A stretch of DNA of 64,000 bases from Tetragonia tetragonoides (GCA_038025085.1 CM076141.1:16246001-16310000); one strand, 5' to 3'. Shown: positions 1 to 11,925, counted from the first letter of the stretch. Notes: generated by a model from the letters alone, not told the origin. Numbers and translations: made by a program.

Positions 1-1469
1 GAAATATCGGAAAAGAAGGCAGATTTGGAGAAGGGGAAAAAGAGAGTTGCTTCTGAGGCCAAGGCGTGCAGCAGGGCACGTGGCAGCTCATCTTCAAAAG
101 ATAGCCTGATTTCTGATGGCGACGTAGATAACATGGGGGCTGACATTGGAGCAGTTTGTGGGTACGTTTTCTCCAACTTTTTGTGTTCATTTCTATATAG
201 CGGAGTGACAATAACTTCAAGAGTGGATTTTTTGCTGCTGAGTGCTGACTGGGGTGTACTTTTTTCAGACCCAAGCATGACAAACTGCTTGCAAATGGTT
301 TCATCAATTTATTGTACGAATCATTCTGTAAACCCAACTCTCTCTTTTACTATCCCTTGTGTGGAATAATTCTCAATAGTATTTTCAACTAATCTCGTAG
401 GGAAGACATCAGGATTCAGAACCCTAGCTGGACATATGCGAGGGTATGTTGTGTTATACCTGCTGATATAAGACATTTTTATGGTTTGTTTCTAGTTCTT
501 TAAAATTATATTTCATGTGTCTAATCAGGCTAGAAGAGCTGCTTCAAGAAAGTGGAGGTCACTTCCATATCCTGTAAGTATCTTCTGTTGTCTGTTTACT
601 ACAAAACGTAATCTAGTTGGAAAAACAATTCTGTACCGAACTTTGCTGAAATATGGAGGTGAAGCAGATTTAGCTTTTGGGCGGTTTACAATGCCTACTT
701 TCAAATAAGAACTTACTTCACTTTATCGGTGGATTTTGCTTGGGCGAAAAGAGGGTATGTTTTTAGCCTCCAACTATGTACATATGGATGTTCTGACAGA
801 ACAAACTTGAAGTTGTGTCTTAATCCATTGGCATCTTCCATTTTTTATGGGAAATGAAACCTGACTGAGGTTCGGAAGGCTAATAATGTTTGCTTAGGTG
901 CTTTAGATGAAATGCTACAATGCTAGTCAACCATCATAGTTCTCAGGACCTAATTAGTGGTGTACTGGTATTTAGTGAATGGGGTGTGGTATTTCGCGAA
1001 CTCCTTTTATTTTGCAATATGTAGGGTTTAGAAAGTTTAAAATTAGTTATATCTTCACTGCTACGCAAGTCATTGTTAACTGTCTGGTGGTTTCAAGGTC
1101 ACCCTCAAGTTTAAAATTAGGTGTTTCATGAATGCCAATTAGCCTAGCCCGCCTTGAAATCTTTTAATTTAAGCTTGGACTGATTTGTTTTTCGAATAAG
1201 TTTGTTGACTAGTGACTGATGGAGTAAACATAGTTAGATAAGAACCAAAGCATTAAGTTTTTGAAAGGCTAGTGGGTCTAGTTTCTGGCCAAGTTACCTC
1301 AATTCACAATCCTGTGAAACGACTGCTCAAATTCGGATGACCATGTCTTCTGTGGTCTAACTATGGTTTTATATATTGCATTCAGGAGAAGCTTCCATTT
1401 GTAAATAAAGCAGAGAAAAGGTTAAAGGAAAAGCTGTGCTCTGAGAATGAGGTACATCGGAACACGTAA
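1..1469 (+). CDS. HMG-box-like gene, tandem copy 1 (3' exons only)
   Basis: The gene starts before the window. Visible exons: about 1-161 (Lys/Glu/Ser-rich, ends at a GTACGT donor), about 269-330 (reads KHDKLLANGFINLLYESF), 401-443 (EDIRIQNPSWTYAR), 529-573 (ARRAASRKWRSLPYP) and 1386-1469 (EKLPFVNKAEKRLKEK, then TAA). The last three exons have clean CAG/TAG acceptors and GT donors. Joined, they resemble the second and third helices of an HMG box: an Arg/Ala-rich helix, K-W-R-S-L, then E-K-x-P-F-V-x-K-A-E-K. HMG-box proteins bend DNA in the nucleus. The junction between the second and third exons is not resolved in frame, so exon borders there are approximate. A second copy lies at 5.9-10.3 kb with the same exon lengths (43 and 45 bp) for the shared exons. 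Family call is by motif; the gene may be functional or decaying. Confidence 0.5.
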
Positions 1470-1484
1470 TGTAGACAGCTGACA

Positions 1485-1549
1485 ACTTGTGGCGTATGCA
1501 TCCCTTGCCACTTGTGGCGTATGCATCCCTTGCCACTTGTGGCGTATGC
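1485..1549. repeat. 25-bp tandem repeat, about 2.6 copies
   Basis: The unit ACTTGTGGCGTATGCATCCC plus TTGCC is repeated just after the stop of the HMG-box-like copy 1. The second gene copy has only a diverged single version here, so the expansion followed the gene duplication. Confidence 0.85.
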
Positions 1550-1689
1550 TTCAATTGCTTGGAAGGGCTGTCACGGTGGAAGATTCTTCTTCCATGCAGG
1601 TGGGAATGTGGATACTGTGGAGCACAAATTAGTAGTTTAGAACACAGTTGCTTTCGTTTTGCACGTTATGGATGGTGTAAGATATAATG

Positions 1690-2340
1690 TCATGTGCAAT
1701 CCCTATCTAACTATGTACAGTAGGAGGGTCTCTGATCTCCTTCAGAAATTTATTTTTGTGCTGTGCGAACAAATTTCTCTGACGGCGAGCAATTGTCATT
1801 AACTTGTTCATTCATTCTTTCAAACACTAGCTCTGATGTTTAGTGCTGTTTAATAGAAACTAACAAAGAAGAAAGCCTGAGCTTTCATTACAAATGATCA
1901 GACTGGTAACAATGAGAGAGTAGCACATTATAGCATTACAACTTTTTGCTACGGATTATATTGATATAAGACGAAATGATCAAAAGTAAAGGCTAAAACC
2001 TGTTGAAAGAAGATCATCTATTCGTATTTTAATTAATATCAGTTTCTACATAATACATCAGCTGCTCAAAGAAATTCCTTCTGTTACAGCAATTAGGATT
2101 GGTGTATATTCAGCTATCAGCAGGATAGCATGATCTAAATGGTACCGACATCGACCTGTATAGCTAGAGCATAGCTAAACTAAATGCCAGAAGTATAGCT
2201 GCAAGTATATATCAAAATCATTGGTAAGGATAGTTGGTTATGTGCCATTCTCCTCTCTTGCCAATCCATTCTCTTTAGTTCACCTCTACAATCAGCATAC
2301 TCAGTCGATCCTCCTCGTGTCATCGAGTGCTATTAATCCA
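1690..2340. other. Non-coding interval
   Basis: No supportable gene. Around 1800-1890 there is a stretch that recurs at about 12785-12860 (TTTAATAGAAAC core, both preceded by CAAACACTAG), so part of this is dispersed repeat or a shared 3' flank. Confidence 0.5.
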
Positions 2341-2353
2341 GTCAAGAGTGCCA

Positions 2354-2905
2354 TCAACGTAACACCACTCCAAAGCCGAGGACATCAACCTTAGTTACGA
2401 CGTTCTGATCTGTTACTGGAATGCAAACATGAATTTCATGCTCGAGCTGGATACTACTAGATGTCAATATAGCAAATAGTCTCCTCGTGAGAACCTTCCA
2501 CTGTTGCTGAACCTGATGGATTTCAGCTCTTCTCCGCTCGCGCTCATTGACATGTGACATCAAAACAAAGCAAGATGTTCAGTTGCGCACTAGGATACAT
2601 CAGTATGATAAGGGATAGCTACATACATTTTGTAATTCAGATAGGCCATGGCAGTATCAACATCAACATTACCCAAGTGCCTCTAAAGAGAGGCTGTTTC
2701 GGTTTACCAGATAAAATACCTAAATGCAACATGGAGTACAAAATGCAGCACAGAACTAAAACAGCAGATAAGCAATTGAGCTACGAAAAATCCCAGCTAC
2801 TCATTCAGTTTCAACTTATGGTACTATACATAACACAACACACATTAATCCACCCACCAGAAATGCGAAAAATCAAACCTTTGATGGTAACTTACATATC
2901 CAATT

Positions 2906-2957
<52 letters not shown>

Positions 2958-3843
2958 AAACAAACAAGAAATTTCTTAAAATCACAACAGTTCATGATCA
3001 ATAATGGATACAATTTCCCTAATCATCATATATCTATCATTATTCAATCAAACCCATCAAAACATTTAAGAAGTGAGTTAGTTTATACCTAATCCTAATC
3101 ATCAACATAATATCATTCTCAACAATGTAAAATAAAGCAGATGAAAAAAATTTCAGATCAAACATTAAAAAAAAAAACCCCAGATGATAAAACAATAAAA
3201 ATAAAACATACCCAGATAAAATTTTAAGCAATAGATCAGTTTTATCACCATGGTCCATGATGATCAGTAGATCATCTCATTGAAATCAAACCTTTGATGG
3301 TAACTTACATATCCAATTAAAAAAAAAAAAGAAGCAAGAAATTTCTTAAAATCATAACAGTTCATGATCAATAATGGATACAATTTCCCTAATCATCATA
3401 TATCTATCATTATTCAATCAAACCCATCAAAAAACATTTAAGAATTCAGTTTATACCTAATCATAATCGTCAACATAATATCATTCTCAACAATGTAAAA
3501 TAAAGCAGATCAAAAAAAAATTCAGATCAAACATTTAACAAATAAATCAAAAAATACCCAGATGATTAAACAATTTAAATAAAACATACCCAGATAAAAT
3601 TTCTAGGAATACATCAATTTTATCACCATGATGATCAGTAGATCATCTCATTGACATCAAAATTCGCACCTTTCTCTGTCTTTCCTGTTCCAAAGCAACA
3701 GGGGTGTTCTCTAATTTCTTCTTCTCCACCACCCAACATTCACTCAGTTTATCAATTGATTTCAGTAACACTTTCAATTTCCTCTTTTTCTCTCTCTCCT
3801 TAATTTCATTCACCTCTTGCTTATTCTTCAAGATGATTGCCAT
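2354..3843 (-). CDS. Unrecognised small charged protein, probable two-exon gene
   Basis: Exon 1 on the minus strand starts at the ATG at 3841-3843 and reads about 58 residues very rich in Lys and Glu (begins MAIILKNKQEVNEIKERE), predicted coiled coil. It ends near a possible donor at a GTGCGA at about 3667. A second open segment, about 2354-2545, reads RRRAEIHQVQQQWKVLTRR and ends in a TGA. The space between is a tandem-duplicated, A-rich intron-like sequence. A CT/GA-rich leader and possible promoter lie at 3900-4500. I do not recognise the family; the donor is not certain and the two segments may belong to different genes. Antisense open frames over the same DNA look less coding-like. Confidence 0.3.
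2655..2705 (-). repeat. Relic of a SINE-like repeat
   Basis: Shares ATCAACATCAACATTACCC and AGAGGCTGTTTC with the better-preserved copy at 9226-9362 but lacks the G-rich middle, so it is an internally deleted relic. Confidence 0.5.
2874..3655. repeat. Tandem duplication of about 390 bp with an A50 tract
   Basis: Unit 1 (about 2874-3282) and unit 2 (about 3283-3655) share long near-identical blocks, for example TTCATGATCAATAATGGATA and GATCAGTAGATCATCTCATT. Unit 1 contains a run of 50 A (2907-2956); unit 2 has only about 12 A at the same place. Confidence 0.85.
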
Positions 3844-4364
3844 GGTTTTTTTTCACGTCTTGCTGAAAAATACAGAGAAAGCGAAACGGTTTTTTAACCT
3901 CTTGAGACGCTTTAACTACTTGAGACGAGAGAAACTGAGAGAGCGAGAGAGAGAGAGAGAGAGATGTAGAGCGAATAGAGTCGGTGTCGCGCGAAACTGA
4001 TATTTATTAAGGTTTTGCTGGGAAATACAGTCTCTAACAGCTGTCACCGGTAAAGAAAACGCGTTTGTTTAACGAACAGAAGAAGAAACCGCGTTTAATT
4101 CAAACAAGAGGAGGAAAAACGAGTTTAAGTCAAACAATACTAGGAAACAACTGTCACCAGTAAAGCAAACGGTTTTATTCAACAAAGAGACCAAAAACCC
4201 GCTTTTTAGTCAAACACGAGTAGAAAAACGCGTAGTCAAACAAGAGGAGAAAAACACGTTTATAAGTCAAACAAAATAGGAAAAACGCGTTTTACCTGGA
4301 GAAATGTAAAAAAGAAGCCAAAGAATGCACTCGTTCGCGCCAATTTCACAAATTGGGAAACAAA

Positions 4365-4365
<1 letters not shown>

Positions 4366-4401
<36 letters not shown>

Positions 4402-4452
4402 TCACGAATCACAAATTAAAACTGCTTGCATTGATTTTCTCTCTCCAGGTAC

Positions 4453-4490
<38 letters not shown>
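4366..4490. repeat. Two CT microsatellites
   Basis: Pure CT/TC runs at about 4366-4399 and 4456-4484, separated by unique sequence with a CTCCAG/GTACTA boundary that could be spliced. They lie upstream of the minus-strand gene. Long apparent proteins through them are low-complexity Leu/Ser artefacts. Confidence 0.8.
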
Positions 4491-4493
<3 letters not shown>

Positions 4494-4499
4494 TTCCTA

Positions 4500-5125
4500 T
4501 GCTATGTCTTCCTCTTAATTGTTTCTGTTTCTCATACTTTAAATTATTCTCCATCTTTTCACTCCATTTCACTCTCTTTTCGTTTCATATTTCTTTCTCT
4601 TTTTTAATATTTTATTTCTCTTTTTCCAATATCTTCTTTCTTTTCGATTTTTTTGTATGAGTAACGTGATGATCCATGCCAAAAAGTCATAATTTGATTA
4701 CAAAACGTCATAATATAATCAAATATCAATCTAAGAGTTAGTTCTAATCTATTCCACTGTTTTTGTAGCACGTTTGGACATCAATTTAGTTGTTCTCGCA
4801 ATCTAGGGTATTGCCGGGAGAAACCCTAATAGGCCAAACACAACCACACAAAAAAAAAAAAAAACGATTTTTTTTACTATTTGGGTCGTTTTAAATTGGG
4901 TTGTTTTGAATTGGGTATTTGCTCAAATTGGAAATGTATGACATATGTGAATGATCTAATAATCAAGCTGGTTTAGGATGGGAATTAAGGGAGGTCTTAA
5001 GAACATCTCTGCCACTTGTGAAAATCTATGTTTATCTTATGTATTTCTAAAATAACTTTTGGATGATTTACTTGCATGTCATTAGGAAATAAAAGACTGA
5101 ATTGAGATTCTGACATTGAAATCCT
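4500..5125. other. Non-coding interval
   Basis: T-rich pyrimidine stretch, then AT-rich DNA with no gene or structured repeat that I can support. Confidence 0.5.
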
Positions 5126-5130
5126 TTTAT

Positions 5131-5295
5131 GTGTGTTTGGATACTTGAATTTGGAATAATAGATTTGACTTGAATTTGTTCTTGAAAACCTAATAAAGCC
5201 TTAAAATTCGAGAATTTCAAATTACACCCCTCCACCTTGGCATTTCAAATTCTTCTATTGAAATTCACAATTTTAATTTGGGTATCCAAACACAC
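5131..5295. mobile_element. Short inverted-repeat element (MITE)
   Basis: Begins GTGTGTTTGGATAC and ends with the inverse, GTATCCAAACACAC, about 165 bp apart; inner arms (GAATTT / AAATTC) also pair in part. No coding capacity. A target duplication is not clear (T/A-rich on both sides), so the superfamily is open. Confidence 0.6.
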
Positions 5296-6293
5296 TCTTA
5301 AGGTAGTTGAAGAATGAAAAAGATAAATTAACAGGAGGGTTTTGTTAAGTATGATACCGTAGGTCCTAAGCATAAACAATGGCAATGGCTCAGCTTTGTC
5401 AATTTAATAATTTGCTTCGTATTCTGATTTTATTGCTCACTTTCTGCTGTATTTGGCTTGCCACTTTTAAGCCTTCTTAGATTAAAAAGCTGAAATTTAA
5501 CTGGTATGACACAGGGGAAAAAGGCTGTGGAAAGAGCAGTAGCACATAGCAGTATTGCGATTTGGTTCAATTTTGGACACCTTTCCTGCTTTTAATTAAA
5601 TGGAGAAATGGGGAAGTTTCGAACACAATCCTGGGAGATTAGTAGTCATTAGTACAAAGTTAGGGATGCATAATCAGAGAATACTTTTGACAACTAATTG
5701 CTTAGGGTTTTTGTTGTAGGCTGAATTTAGGTATGGGCTTGCCTTTACTTGTGTCTAAATTTATGTTGAATCTTCTATATACTCTTCTTCATTTGTGTGC
5801 TTACCAAGTTATTTATTGTTTTTGGAGAGTTTCAGGTGTGAATTTCACCAGGCCAGTAATTTTATCTGTGAATTTCAGTCCCAAACTGTGAGGCATGGGA
5901 AAGAAGAAAACCAGTGACCCCTATCCCTTCTATGCTAAGTCATGTATCGGAACCATGGACCTGCTCAATATCTTCCTCGAGGGCAAAAGCGGCATCGGAT
6001 TATGAATGATGAAGAGGTTGAAAGCTATGTCAAGAAAGTCAGCGAAACTGGGGTACCTATTAGTTTTTCCCCTCTTGATGGTTTCTTCATGTTCGAATTT
6101 TTGTTGTCTATAAATAGTGTTGTGTAACATGTGTTTTGTTTTTTCGTGTTGATAGTTCTGTTATCAAGTTGTTATTTTGGCTGTTGGTTGTGCTTGCTCT
6201 TAGTATATTTGACGTAGCGGTTTTATGTGGATGTTTTGTGATCAAATTACGACTTTTTTGCATTCTTCATGTAGATGGTGTTTACTTACTAGT

Positions 6294-6527
6294 AATGCAA
6301 TGCAATGGAATTATTTTATAGGGTATATGTGAGGTGGAAAAGGAAGGAAGGGGAGGAAGGAGAAGGGAAAGGTGAGATTGATTACCACATCTAAAGTATA
6401 AGTTGAGCAATTGTGAGTACATTGGATGTTGTAATCAATCTCACTTTTTCCATGCCTCTCCTCCCACTCATTCACTTTTCACCCCACATCTACCCTATAA
6501 AATGATTGCATTGCATTTCATTGCATT
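6294..6527. mobile_element. MITE with long terminal inverted repeats
   Basis: Left end AATGCAATGCAATGG...TTTTATAGGGTA and right end inverse match over about 60 bp, giving a hairpin-like 234-bp element. ACTAGT flanks both sides (6288-6293 and 6528-6533); being palindromic it may be target duplication or part of the ends. Sits in an intron of HMG-like copy 2. Confidence 0.75.
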
Positions 6528-6599
6528 ACTAGTATGTTAAAGAGCCCTTAGTCTTTGGTTGTAATGTGAAGGTAGTATTCTTTCAAACCCTGTAGGGCT

Positions 6600-7760
6600 T
6601 TGATGTCGATGGCTGTAGCGGTCCCTTACCTGGCAGAATAGGGAACAATGGGAGCTAGCCGAGAATGCTGCTGAGTATATATGCCACCTTTGCACAAGAA
6701 TTGGAATCAGTAATAACCCTTCAATTTTATTGCAATTTACTGGGTCAACTCTTATCATGCTTAGCTTGTATGCTATTATGTGATTACACATCTGGGTTAT
6801 GTCATTTAAAGTTAAAGTTTTGTTTTCTTGAGCATCTGGAGCATCATGAGCAAGCAAACTGATCGGATTTAAATAACGGAAAACAAACAGACATGATAAA
6901 GTGTCTGGACAGTGCTTGAATCCCCTTGACAGAATAAAGTGGATTATGCCAAATGAGCTCATAAAAACTAAATTTGTACCTGTGCATAGTAAACCTTCCC
7001 CTGCTTTATTATACAATAGCATTTGTCACGGATTTTCCTGTTACTTTGAAACTTCTTAACTTGTGAATTTTTTACTTATATGTTTTCTGATGCAGTACTA
7101 TTCTTGCTTCTGAATGATTTGACTTAAAATTTATTGCTAGGGCAAAGTGTGTGATTGACTTTCAACGCCTTAGTAAAGCCAATATTCAGGCAGTTACTGG
7201 CTGCTGAAATGGCTTTGTTGTGGAGAGGTTTTTAATTTTAAAATTTTGAAGTTTCTTTTAAGATGTACACAGCTAAAACTGAAGTCAAGATTAGCTGTCA
7301 TTCCTTGTAGCTTTGATGGTTTACACTCCTTGCAAAGGGAAACCTCGGTACCAGTTTTGGTGACCCTGATTATTTTCTTTTTCGATGATAAATCCAGACC
7401 CTTGGATTGTTGCTGTATAAATATTCACCATTTTGATTTTTGATTTGGTGACAATGTGTTATGGATGATTTTGGCTACTCCGGAAATCCAGCCTTTGAAA
7501 CATGATGCAAGGGTCTGGAGTGCATCCCCTCATGCTCTCTTCGTTTAAAAAATGGGGTAACTCTAGAATTGGACACCACCAAGAAAAGAGAAATTAGTAT
7601 AATAAAGTCTCTCAATCCCTCTGTAATCCGTCTATGTAGTTACATGTACATACATCTCGCTTGTATTTACATATATATGTGCAGTGAAAGAAGTTTGTTT
7701 TCTGATGTTTTAGATATTTGGGATATGGATTTTGCTGAATTTTTGTCATGTTTATTCGTT
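6600..7760. other. Intron-like non-coding interval
   Basis: Lies between the possible first exon and the first clear shared exon of HMG-like copy 2. No other gene seen. Confidence 0.4.
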
Positions 7761-8936
7761 ATAGAGATGGTTGAGGAGAGTGCTGTTGTTCAAAGCAGAA
7801 AGGAGGAAGGAGTTGCTGGGGCTGAGGCATGTAGCAGTGCAGATGACGTCGTTTATACAAAGGGCCAAATGTTTTTACATTGCAATGTAGATGACTCAAA
7901 GGCTACAGCGGGAACAAGTTCAAGTAAGCTATCCACCACTCCTTTATGCCCATTTATATCTAAATGCATTTCTTGGAGAAACAACAAAATCTTGAGAGTG
8001 GATTTCTTGCTGCTGAGTGCTGACTCAAGAGTGCTATTGCTCACAGCAGAAAGGAGAAAAAAAGAGTTGCTCCTCAGGCTGAGGCATGCAGCAGGTCACG
8101 TGGCCTCCTTGTGACAGAGGGCCAGTTGATATCTGATGGCGAAGTAGATAAGTCAGAGGCTAATGTGGGAATAATTTCTGAGTAATCTCTCCACTACTTC
8201 TTTGTGCCCATTTATATCCAAATGTATTTCGTGGAGAAACTGCAAAATCCAGGAGTGTGGATTTCTTGCTGCTGACTTATTAAGTGTGCATTTGCAGACC
8301 CAATCCTGGCAAACTTCTTGCTCAAGGTTTCTCCATTTTATTGTACGAAATCATTCTGGAAGCCCAAGTCTCTTTCTCTTTACATCTGCTGTGTGGAATA
8401 ACTCCCTTAAAAATATTTTTCCCCTGATATTGTAGGGAAGAAATAAGGACTCAGAACCTTTACTGGACATATGCCAGGGTAAGTTGTGTCATACCTGCTG
8501 ATATATGAATATGAGTGTATGACATTCATGTAAATGTTTCAAGTTTTCCTTAATTATGTTTCATGGGTCTCATCAGGCTAGAAGAGCTGCTTCAAAAAAG
8601 TGGAGGTCACTTCCATATCCTGTAAGTATCTTGTGTTGTTTGGTTACTACGAAACATAATCTAGTTGGAAAGATGCTTCTGTACAGAGCTTTGTTGAAAC
8701 AACAAGATCAGGCAGAGATTGCAAACTCCATTTGGGTCCTTTTAAGGTTTTGGGTGGTTAATTTTCCCAACTTCTAAGTAAAAATTTATTCACCTTATTA
8801 TGTTTTGCTTAGCAGAAAAGAGGTAGGTTTTACCTCAAATGTGTAAATATAGATGTCCTGGCGGAACAAACTTGAAACGTGCCTTGATCTCAAGGACATA
8901 TTCCAGTTTTGATGGAATAAGAAACTTTGACCAAGG

Positions 8937-9095
8937 AACCCTGAGGGGGTAGCTCAGCTGGTAAGACCTCTGAGAAGTATTGCAGAGGTCCCAGGTGCGA
9001 GTCCCCTCAGGGCCATTGGAGGTTTTCCTGGTCGTTAACTTCAGGGCCCATGGGATTAGTCAATCAAAGCTTGGACACCCATGTTATCTTGTAAA
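8937..9095 (+). mobile_element. tRNA-derived SINE, family A
   Basis: The head carries a box A-like stretch (GGTAGCTCAGCTGGTAAGAC) and a box B-like stretch (GGTGCGAGTCCCC), the two internal RNA polymerase III promoter elements of tRNA genes. The body continues with GGCCCATGGGATTAGTCAA and GGACACCCATGTTATC. It is flanked by an 18-bp target duplication with two mismatches: AAGAAACTTTGACCAAGG at 8919-8936 and AAGAAACTTGGACTAAGG at 9096-9113. A relative sits at 47617-47780. Not a working tRNA: the arms do not fold and the body is too long. Confidence 0.85.
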
Positions 9096-9225
9096 AAGAA
9101 ACTTGGACTAAGGTTGGTAAAGTCGGTAAGTGCTTTAGATGAAATGCTAGTCAACCTCATTGTCAGGACCTAGTTAGTTGTTCAAGTTGAAGTGCTTCAG
9201 AATGTTATTGCTGTGCAAGACATCT

Positions 9226-9362
9226 CATCAACATCAACATCAACATTACCCCACTGCCTCCAAAGAGGCTCCCGCCTAGGCAGGGTAAGGGGGGGGGTCG
9301 GTTGTACGCAGCCTTACCCCTGTGAGAGTCTCACAGAGAAGCTGTTTCCGTTTGACCCGATC
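9226..9362 (-). mobile_element. SINE-like retroposon, family B, minus orientation
   Basis: Flanked by the 16-bp repeat GCTGTGCAAGACATCT at 9210-9225 and 9363-9378. The insert has a (CATCAA)n tail at its left side, so the element reads on the minus strand, and contains the widespread plant retroposon core GTACGCAGCCTTACCCC and GAAGCTGTTTCCG. Includes a nine-G run. Confidence 0.75.
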
Positions 9363-10259
9363 GCTGTGCAAGACATCTACAATTCAAAAACAGAGACAAG
9401 TGAACACCCTATTAGAATGATCACGGATAGCCTTAACACAACTTCAGTGAGCATGTCCAGTAATTGTGCATAACTCAAAATATTGTTTGTCAAGCGTAAA
9501 TATCAACTTTCAAGTGAACAGCTGGAACCCGGAACCTGTAAAAACCTGATAACCACGGGGTTATGGCTGTGGTTAGCATTTTCTTTAAGAATACAACTCA
9601 TGAGGTATGGGCTTATCAGTCAATACCCCCGTATTCCATTCCTGCTTTCAATCTGATACCTATTATTGAACGAAATGCCATAGTTCTTGAAAGATCTCAT
9701 CAATCAAACTTGTCTCTTTTGATAATGTAATGGTACCTTTGATGTCTTTGTTTCTTGTTAATAATGTGCATTATGTGAAGACTCCCTTTGATTAGTGAAA
9801 CATCTTTAAGGGGAGAGCGACTAATTGAAAACTTCGATTTGGGGATTGGCTCACTGTGGAGGAATTACTCGATCACAATATGGTGTTTGGGTTAAATATT
9901 GTGATGTAGGATTAGAATGAAGGAATTGAATTACTAAATGACTAAGCCTGTGGACAATATTTCAAACAAGTACAAGTACTCTAGGAGGAATATTTTGTGG
10001 TGCGCACGATTTGGAAATTATTATCGCTCCAAAATATAAATCCTGTATTTGAGCTAAGCGAGGTGGTACAGGGCTGAAAGGTTCTAACTTCTGGCCAAGT
10101 TAACATAAATCCACAAGCTGTTAAGGGACTGCTCAAATTTGGGTGAACACTGAACATGTCTTATCTGGTCTGACCATGGTATTCATGCTTTCAGGAGAAA
10201 CGTCCGTTCGTTACAGAAGCAGAGAAAAGGCTAAAGGAAAAGCGAAAATGAGTCACATT

Positions 10260-11130
10260 GGAATGCATTATGCAGGCGTATGGTTCCCCAGTTTGGAAGG
10301 GCTGTCGCGGTAGGATACTCTTCTTTCATGCAGGTGGGAAGTGGATGCTGTGAGCCCAAATTGGTAGTTTAGAATACAGTTGCTGACATAAAGTTACCTT
10401 TTGAATGTTATAGGTGTTGTGAGATCTTTAATGGTATCATCTGCTATCCCTATAATAGTATGAGTGGCTCTCTCAGGAATTAAAATGAACGTTGCCCTCC
10501 TATTAGCTTGTTGATGACTGCAAACAAATTCCTGAGTGCCAACAATTGTCAATAACAATGAAAAAGTAATAGATGTGGAGAATCAGGCAGAACTAGCATC
10601 GGCATCATAGTTTTCACTTGCTTATCAAAATCTATTACGAGTAGTTTTTACTCGTTTGGTTTACCAATTAGTTGTTGTGGTTGGGTTTTTCTACGTGGTA
10701 TTGTTGTAGTTTGAAAAATTTTCATTATAAAGTCCAGCATAAATTATAATGGGCGTGGCCGCGCCCGCGTGGGTTAAAGACGAGTTTTTTCAATAAGCAT
10801 TGACTTCGTATATGCTTATTCCTTTAGGTTTGTGAGTGGTTTCGTTAGGGTCTTTGAAGGACAACTTTATTCTTGTATTCTATACTCCATAAAATTCTTT
10901 CACAAAACTTCTATAAAACGGTATTTCCGTAACTTTTGGTGAGACGGGGTCACTTTTCAACGAAACAAGGGCTAATGCTCGGCATAAGTGACCCCTACAT
11001 TACTAAATAGTGACCCCCTTTTTTTGTGAATTGGTCTCACACAAAACTTCTCTAGTTGATGGTTCCCTCAGACACATCATATACGCTAATCGTAATTCAA
11101 ACTTCCACCCTAGGGCGTATAAATCTTTTG
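10260..11130. other. Non-coding interval
   Basis: 3' flank of HMG-like copy 2. A GC-rich patch (GGGCGTGGCCGCGCCCGCG, about 10750) and two related AGTGACCCC segments at about 10943-11025 hint at an unclassified repeat. No gene. Confidence 0.4.
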
Positions 11131-11169
11131 AAAAGAAAATGTGTCAACAAGTTCAATTGATCTAATGTG

Positions 11170-11330
11170 GTTTCGAAGTGTGCCCCTGGTCTCATATATG
11201 GATAGAAGGGTATAATATAGCTCATTTGCTTGCTCATGTTAGTGGTTTTTTAACCCGTAATAATGATGTTCCCGTTGATTGTCTACCGTAACCACTTTTG
11301 GTTGATGACATTCAGAAGATGAATAAAGTA
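11170..11330 (+). pseudogene. LINE RNase H-like remnant
   Basis: Reads WIEGYNIAHLLAHVSGFLTR followed by a stop. The W-I-E-G...A-H-x-L-A pattern matches the C-terminal end of the RNase H domain in plant LINE ORF2 proteins. Only about 45 residues survive. Confidence 0.4.
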
Positions 11331-11925
11331 TGTGGTTTATTCAAGTTTGAACCAAATGGGAGCACCATGGACAAAAATCGTCAATTGGACTAGACCGAAC
11401 AGGTCTGTCTGGTCTGATTCCTGTCCAGACCAATTAGACCGGAGCTGATTTGAGCAACATTCAGGCATGCATGCTAGTCAACCCTCTGAATATGGTCGAT
11501 GATGCAACTCTTGTAGGCTTGCAGTCAAAGGGCCCTACGATTCTGTCCAGAGAAAGAAAAAAAAAAGAAAAAAAGAAGAAGAAGAAACAAAGAGAAGCTC
11601 TAGGGACGCTTAACAAATTTCTGATATAAGGTGCATTTTCGATTGGCTCAATGCCTCCTTTGCATTTCATCAAATTGCAGAACGAATAGAGCGAGAACAG
11701 AGTACTTCAAAAAAATTACTTTCCTGTTCATGCACAGGCAACAAGATTATCAGTTTCACCTTTCTTATTAGCATGTAATCCGTTAGACATGTCCCGGTGT
11801 TTTTGACATTGGAGCCATACAACATAGGAAGAAAACATTACATATTCACAAGCATCAAGCTCAAAGGGGCACGGAAAAACATTCAGACCGAGAAACAGAC
11901 AACAATCAGTCATTTTCGTCATCAT

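Larger units (their letters stand above)
5895..10251 (+). pseudogene. HMG-box-like gene, tandem copy 2, decayed
   Basis: Exons matching copy 1: a Glu/Ser-rich exon at about 7766-7924 with an internal second copy at about 8040-8185, an HMG-like piece at about 8285-8350 (GKLLAQGFSILLYE), 8436-8478 (EEIRTQNLYWTYAR), 8577-8621 (ARRAASKKWRSLPYP) and 10195-10251 (EKRPFVTEAEKRLKEK, then TGA). A possible first exon begins at the ATG at 5895 (MGKKKTSDPYPFYAKS). Its frame stops early, while an overlapping frame (from 5942, PRGQKRHRIMNDEEVESYV) looks coding, which suggests a one- or two-base frameshift. The second Glu/Ser-rich repeat has a stop. The long last intron holds two retroposons. The duplication, frameshift and lost donor argue for a pseudogene, but an alternatively spliced short protein is not excluded. 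Confidence 0.5.

Noticed and set aside
4325..4660. Protein-coding ORF of about 111 codons
   Set aside because: Translation of CT repeats and T-rich DNA; Leu/Ser/Phe only, with two frames equally open.
8941..9020. tRNA gene (box A and box B present)
   Set aside because: Stems do not form a cloverleaf; sequence continues into a shared non-tRNA body and is bounded by a target duplication, so it is a SINE. Same for 47630-47700.
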